Assembly (NCBI GenBank): GCA_028876495.1
Contig: JAGWRO010000076.1
Coordinates: 1 to 64,000 of the forward strand
Direction of reading: 5' to 3'
Length of the DNA stretch: 64,000 nucleotides
Source: Bacteroidota bacterium
Lineage (GTDB): Bacteria; Bacteroidota; Bacteroidia; Chitinophagales; Chitinophagaceae
A model generated the notes under the pieces. It did not search any database, was not told where the DNA came from, and saw only the letters and a list, made by a program, of their open reading frames with translations. Each line of letters begins with the position of its first letter. Position 1 is the first letter of the stretch. Of this stretch, positions 61,776 through 64,000 are shown piece by piece. A program made the position numbers and the translations under genes.

Positions 61776-64000
61776 TTATTTGATTTTTACCGATACGAAT
61801 ATGCTTGTGCCCTGGTCGATAACAGAATTGATCTTTAATTCCGCCTTCATTTCTTTCGCTCTTGTTTTCAGGCTGTTTAGGCCGTTGCCAAACCTGAGTT
61901 TTTGCATATCAAAACCTTTTCCGTTGTCCTCTATTAAAATGTTGAAATGAGAACCATGATGATGTGCTTCAATCTTCGCTTCAGTTGCTTCTGAATATTT
62001 AACCAGGTTGTTGATCGCCTCTTTCATAATCAGGTAAATGTGTTGGCGATACTCCATTTGCAATTGAATGTGTTTTATGTTCTCTTCAATATGAATGGAG
62101 TAATTAATTCCCTTCGCTTCAAATAGTTTTGATGCAAATTCTTTTATTCTTAGGAACAGGTTTTCCAGCGAATCATTGTGTGGATTGATGCTCCACACAA
62201 TATCATCCATTCGTTCCATCAGTGAAAGAGAATTTTCTTTTATTTCATGAAGCATTTCTCCCGCTTCTGCCGGTTGGTTTTCATGCAATGCCATCTCACT
62301 TAAAATAGAAATTGAGCTTAAGGTTGAACCGATATCATCATGCAGATCAAGCGAGATCTTGTTCCTCAATTTTTCTATTTTTAATCCCTGCATAAGGCGG
62401 TACCGGTACCAAGAATAAAAGAAGCCGGCAATGGCTAAAAAAATAAGAGTGAGAAACCACCACGTGCGCCAGAAGGGGAGAAGGATACTAAAACTGAGTG
62501 ATAATATTCTGTCTGCGTTTACACCGTTTGAATTTTCACCTTTTAAGAGCAGCGTATATTTTCCGGAAGATAAATTAGCAAATTCGACCTCACCATGATT
62601 ACCGGCGGAACGCCAGGTTTTGTCAATTCCTTTAAGTTGGAAATAATAATGGTTGTTTACAGGATTGTTATAATCGGTAATGGTCCATTTAAAAATGAAA
62701 TTATTAATCGTATGTCCGAAACTCATTTCCAGCAATGAATCAAAAGCAACCGACTGGCCGTTGGCCAATAATTCTGTCAATTGAATGTGTGGCGCATGAT
62801 CAATGGATGAAAGCAATCTCGAAGGCTCAAAGGAAGAAAGATAATCCGGGCTTCCTATGATCATTGTGCCTTTTTTTGTGCATAAGAGCGTGGCATCCAT
62901 TTCATTCGTTACTAAACCATCTGCTGTAGTAAACCGATCAAAAACCCTGGTTTTAAAATTGTAAACCAGCAATCCTTTTTGAGTGGCGATCCATAAATTG
63001 CCGGTGCTATCTATGCCGATAGAAGAGATGGGTTTATCATTTTGCGATGGCAGTTTTATTTTTTCAATTTGCAAACGATCGGGATTCCATGTATAAATAT
63101 TGGTTCCTGAGAAGGAGAAAAAATGGTCATGGTAATACAATATCTGGGATGTTGCATTTTTTTCGCCCAGCACTTTTGTAAATGGCTTTGAAAAAGTGTG
63201 CGTTTTACTGTTGTAGAAAATAATTCCTTCGTCGAGATCTGCGAACCACAGGTTGCCGTTTTTATCTTCCGCTGCATCTGCAATTACCAAAGGTTTCGAC
63301 TTGTCATTTTCAACTAAAAAATTATTGAACACCTGGTGAAAATTATGGGAAGATGAATCGGTAACCCAAATGCCGTATCTCCATGGAAACATCCACCATA
63401 CGTTGTTTTTGTCTTTCAAAAGAGAGGTAATAAAATTGCCGGAAATAATGCTCTTTGCCAGGAAATCAAGATGATGAAAGACTACTTTATGATTAATAAG
63501 ATTGATATCTGCCAATCCTTTTGAAGTACCGGCTTTCAGGGTATTGCTACCCGAAAATTTCAGCGATAAACAAGAGATGTCTGTCCCACTTACTTCTTTA
63601 CTGTAATCATCGGTTTCTCTAAAATCGTTATCATAGGCCTTTAAAAAATTATTACCACTTCCTGAAACAAGTATCTTATTGTTCCATTGTAAAAGTGACA
63701 CTACCTGCGAAGTAATAGCCCCTGAAAACCGGTGATGCATGAACAACGATTTGGTCGGATTGTAAAAATAGAGCCCCTGGTGAGTGCCGATCCAGAGCCA
63801 GTGATCTGCCGAAGTATAAATATTGTTGGTCAAAGGCATTTTTGAAAACCCGGACCATACCGGCAGGAGCACAATTTTATTATTTGAAGGATCAAAGGCC
63901 TGTGAATAACCATTTATCCATAAAATATAATTTCCGTTGGGTTGTTTTATTTCAGCAAGAGAGGAGATATCTTCATTTTGATTAACCTGGAAAGAGGAAA
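61776..64000 (-). CDS. Beta-propeller sensor histidine kinase, C-terminal part
   Basis: The 5' end lies beyond the window; the frame is open to base 64000, so the GTG at 63872 is internal. Visible parts in order: periplasmic two-component propeller repeats (W-I-G/ NLWIATQKGLLVYN type blades), a Y_Y_Y domain (about 400-460 from 63872), one membrane segment (WWFLTLIFLAIAGFFYSW), a HisKA_3 dimerisation box with DLHDDIGSTLS (phospho-His), and a HATPase with MKEAINNLVKYSEA and DNGKGFD. It senses an outside signal and phosphorylates the regulator encoded downstream. It is a classical kinase, not the AraC-fused hybrid form. Confidence 0.94.
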   Translation of the reverse strand, partial: SSFQVNQNEDISSLAEIKQPNGNYILWINGYSQAFDPSNNKIVLLPVWSGFSKMPLTNNIYTSADHWLWIGTHQGLYFYNPTKSLFMHHRFSGAITSQVVSLLQWNNKILVSGSGNNFLKAYDNDFRETDDYSKEVSGTDISCLSLKFSGSNTLKAGTSKGLADINLINHKVVFHHLDFLAKSIISGNFITSLLKDKNNVWWMFPWRYGIWVTDSSSHNFHQVFNNFLVENDKSKPLVIADAAEDKNGNLWFADLDEGIIFYNSKTHTFSKPFTKVLGEKNATSQILYYHDHFFSFSGTNIYTWNPDRLQIEKIKLPSQNDKPISSIGIDSTGNLWIATQKGLLVYNFKTRVFDRFTTADGLVTNEMDATLLCTKKGTMIIGSPDYLSSFEPSRLLSSIDHAPHIQLTELLANGQSVAFDSLLEMSFGHTINNFIFKWTITDYNNPVNNHYYFQLKGIDKTWRSAGNHGEVEFANLSSGKYTLLLKGENSNGVNADRILSLSFSILLPFWRTWWFLTLIFLAIAGFFYSWYRYRLMQGLKIEKLRNKISLDLHDDIGSTLSSISILSEMALHENQPAEAGEMLHEIKENSLSLMERMDDIVWSINPHNDSLENLFLRIKEFASKLFEAKGINYSIHIEENIKHIQLQMEYRQHIYLIMKEAINNLVKYSEATEAKIEAHHHGSHFNILIEDNGKGFDMQKLRFGNGLNSLKTRAKEMKAELKINSVIDQGTSIFVSVKIK

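Noticed and set aside
1-64000. tRNA, rRNA, CRISPR array, prophage or IS transposase
   Set aside because: I looked through the gaps and found no cloverleaf, rRNA, regularly spaced repeat array with spacers, or transposase/integrase gene.

Overview
The window looks like part of a Bacteroidota chromosome, most likely Chitinophagaceae or a close relative. The evidence is a dcw order ftsW-murG-murC-ftsQ-ftsA-ftsZ without ddl, a long two-domain type of IspG, a Bat VWA/TPR protein, a SusC-like TonB receptor, a beta-propeller hybrid-type sensor kinase, the small DUF4295-type gene behind rpmG, AT-rich intergenic DNA, TTG/GTG starts with little Shine-Dalgarno signal, and TAnnTTTG-type -7 promoter boxes. 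The assignment rests on these features only; no rRNA, tRNA or CRISPR was seen.

Layout. 1-8.6 kb: cell-wall and division operon (ftsW partial to ftsZ), closed by a terminator, then a small pseudogene with two frameshifts. 8.7-20.1 kb: housekeeping and envelope genes (cyclophilin lipoprotein, Kup K+ transporter, alpha/beta hydrolase, two tandem S66 LD-carboxypeptidases, a Nudix-type regulator divergent from a GH3 beta-glucosidase, MetRS). 20.2-29.2 kb: FadN-like beta-oxidation enzyme, a TetR-TolC-EmrA-EmrB efflux operon with a readable twin operator, TatC and an LD-transpeptidase. 29.3-37.8 kb: a minus-strand run with vapBC, nadB, ispG, a fused BatB-BatC protein, a class-D beta-lactamase-like lipoprotein with altered active-site residues, DUF3109 and nth. 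37.9-45.7 kb: lhgO, pncB, rimO, ftsY, three ribosomal-type small genes, thioredoxin, OsmC and a DMT transporter. 45.9-52.4 kb: a DUF2723/TMEM260-like membrane glycosyltransferase, then a VWA-AAA+ gene pair split by a small cassette. 52.5-64 kb: a minus-strand cluster of four exported proteins (three unrecognised, one OmpA-type), a divergent TonB-dependent receptor and a two-component system cut by the window end.

Main unusual points. (1) A GxxExxY (PD-(D/E)XK-like) gene lies between perfect 20-bp inverted repeats inside the VWA-AAA+ pair, and the right repeat supplies the start codon of the AAA+ gene. (2) A 16-bp motif (ATTTGTTGGTTTACTG) occurs about 14 times, always between genes, and appears to be two units of an 8-bp-periodic repeat family that also forms longer arrays at four places. 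(3) Two toxin/efflux regulators have operator patterns that can be read directly: three TCTTAC half-sites at 18-bp steps before vapBC and two TAAACA-N2-TGTTTA palindromes before tetR. (4) The secreted cluster at 52.5-58.3 kb has no function I can name and is the best candidate here for an undescribed system.
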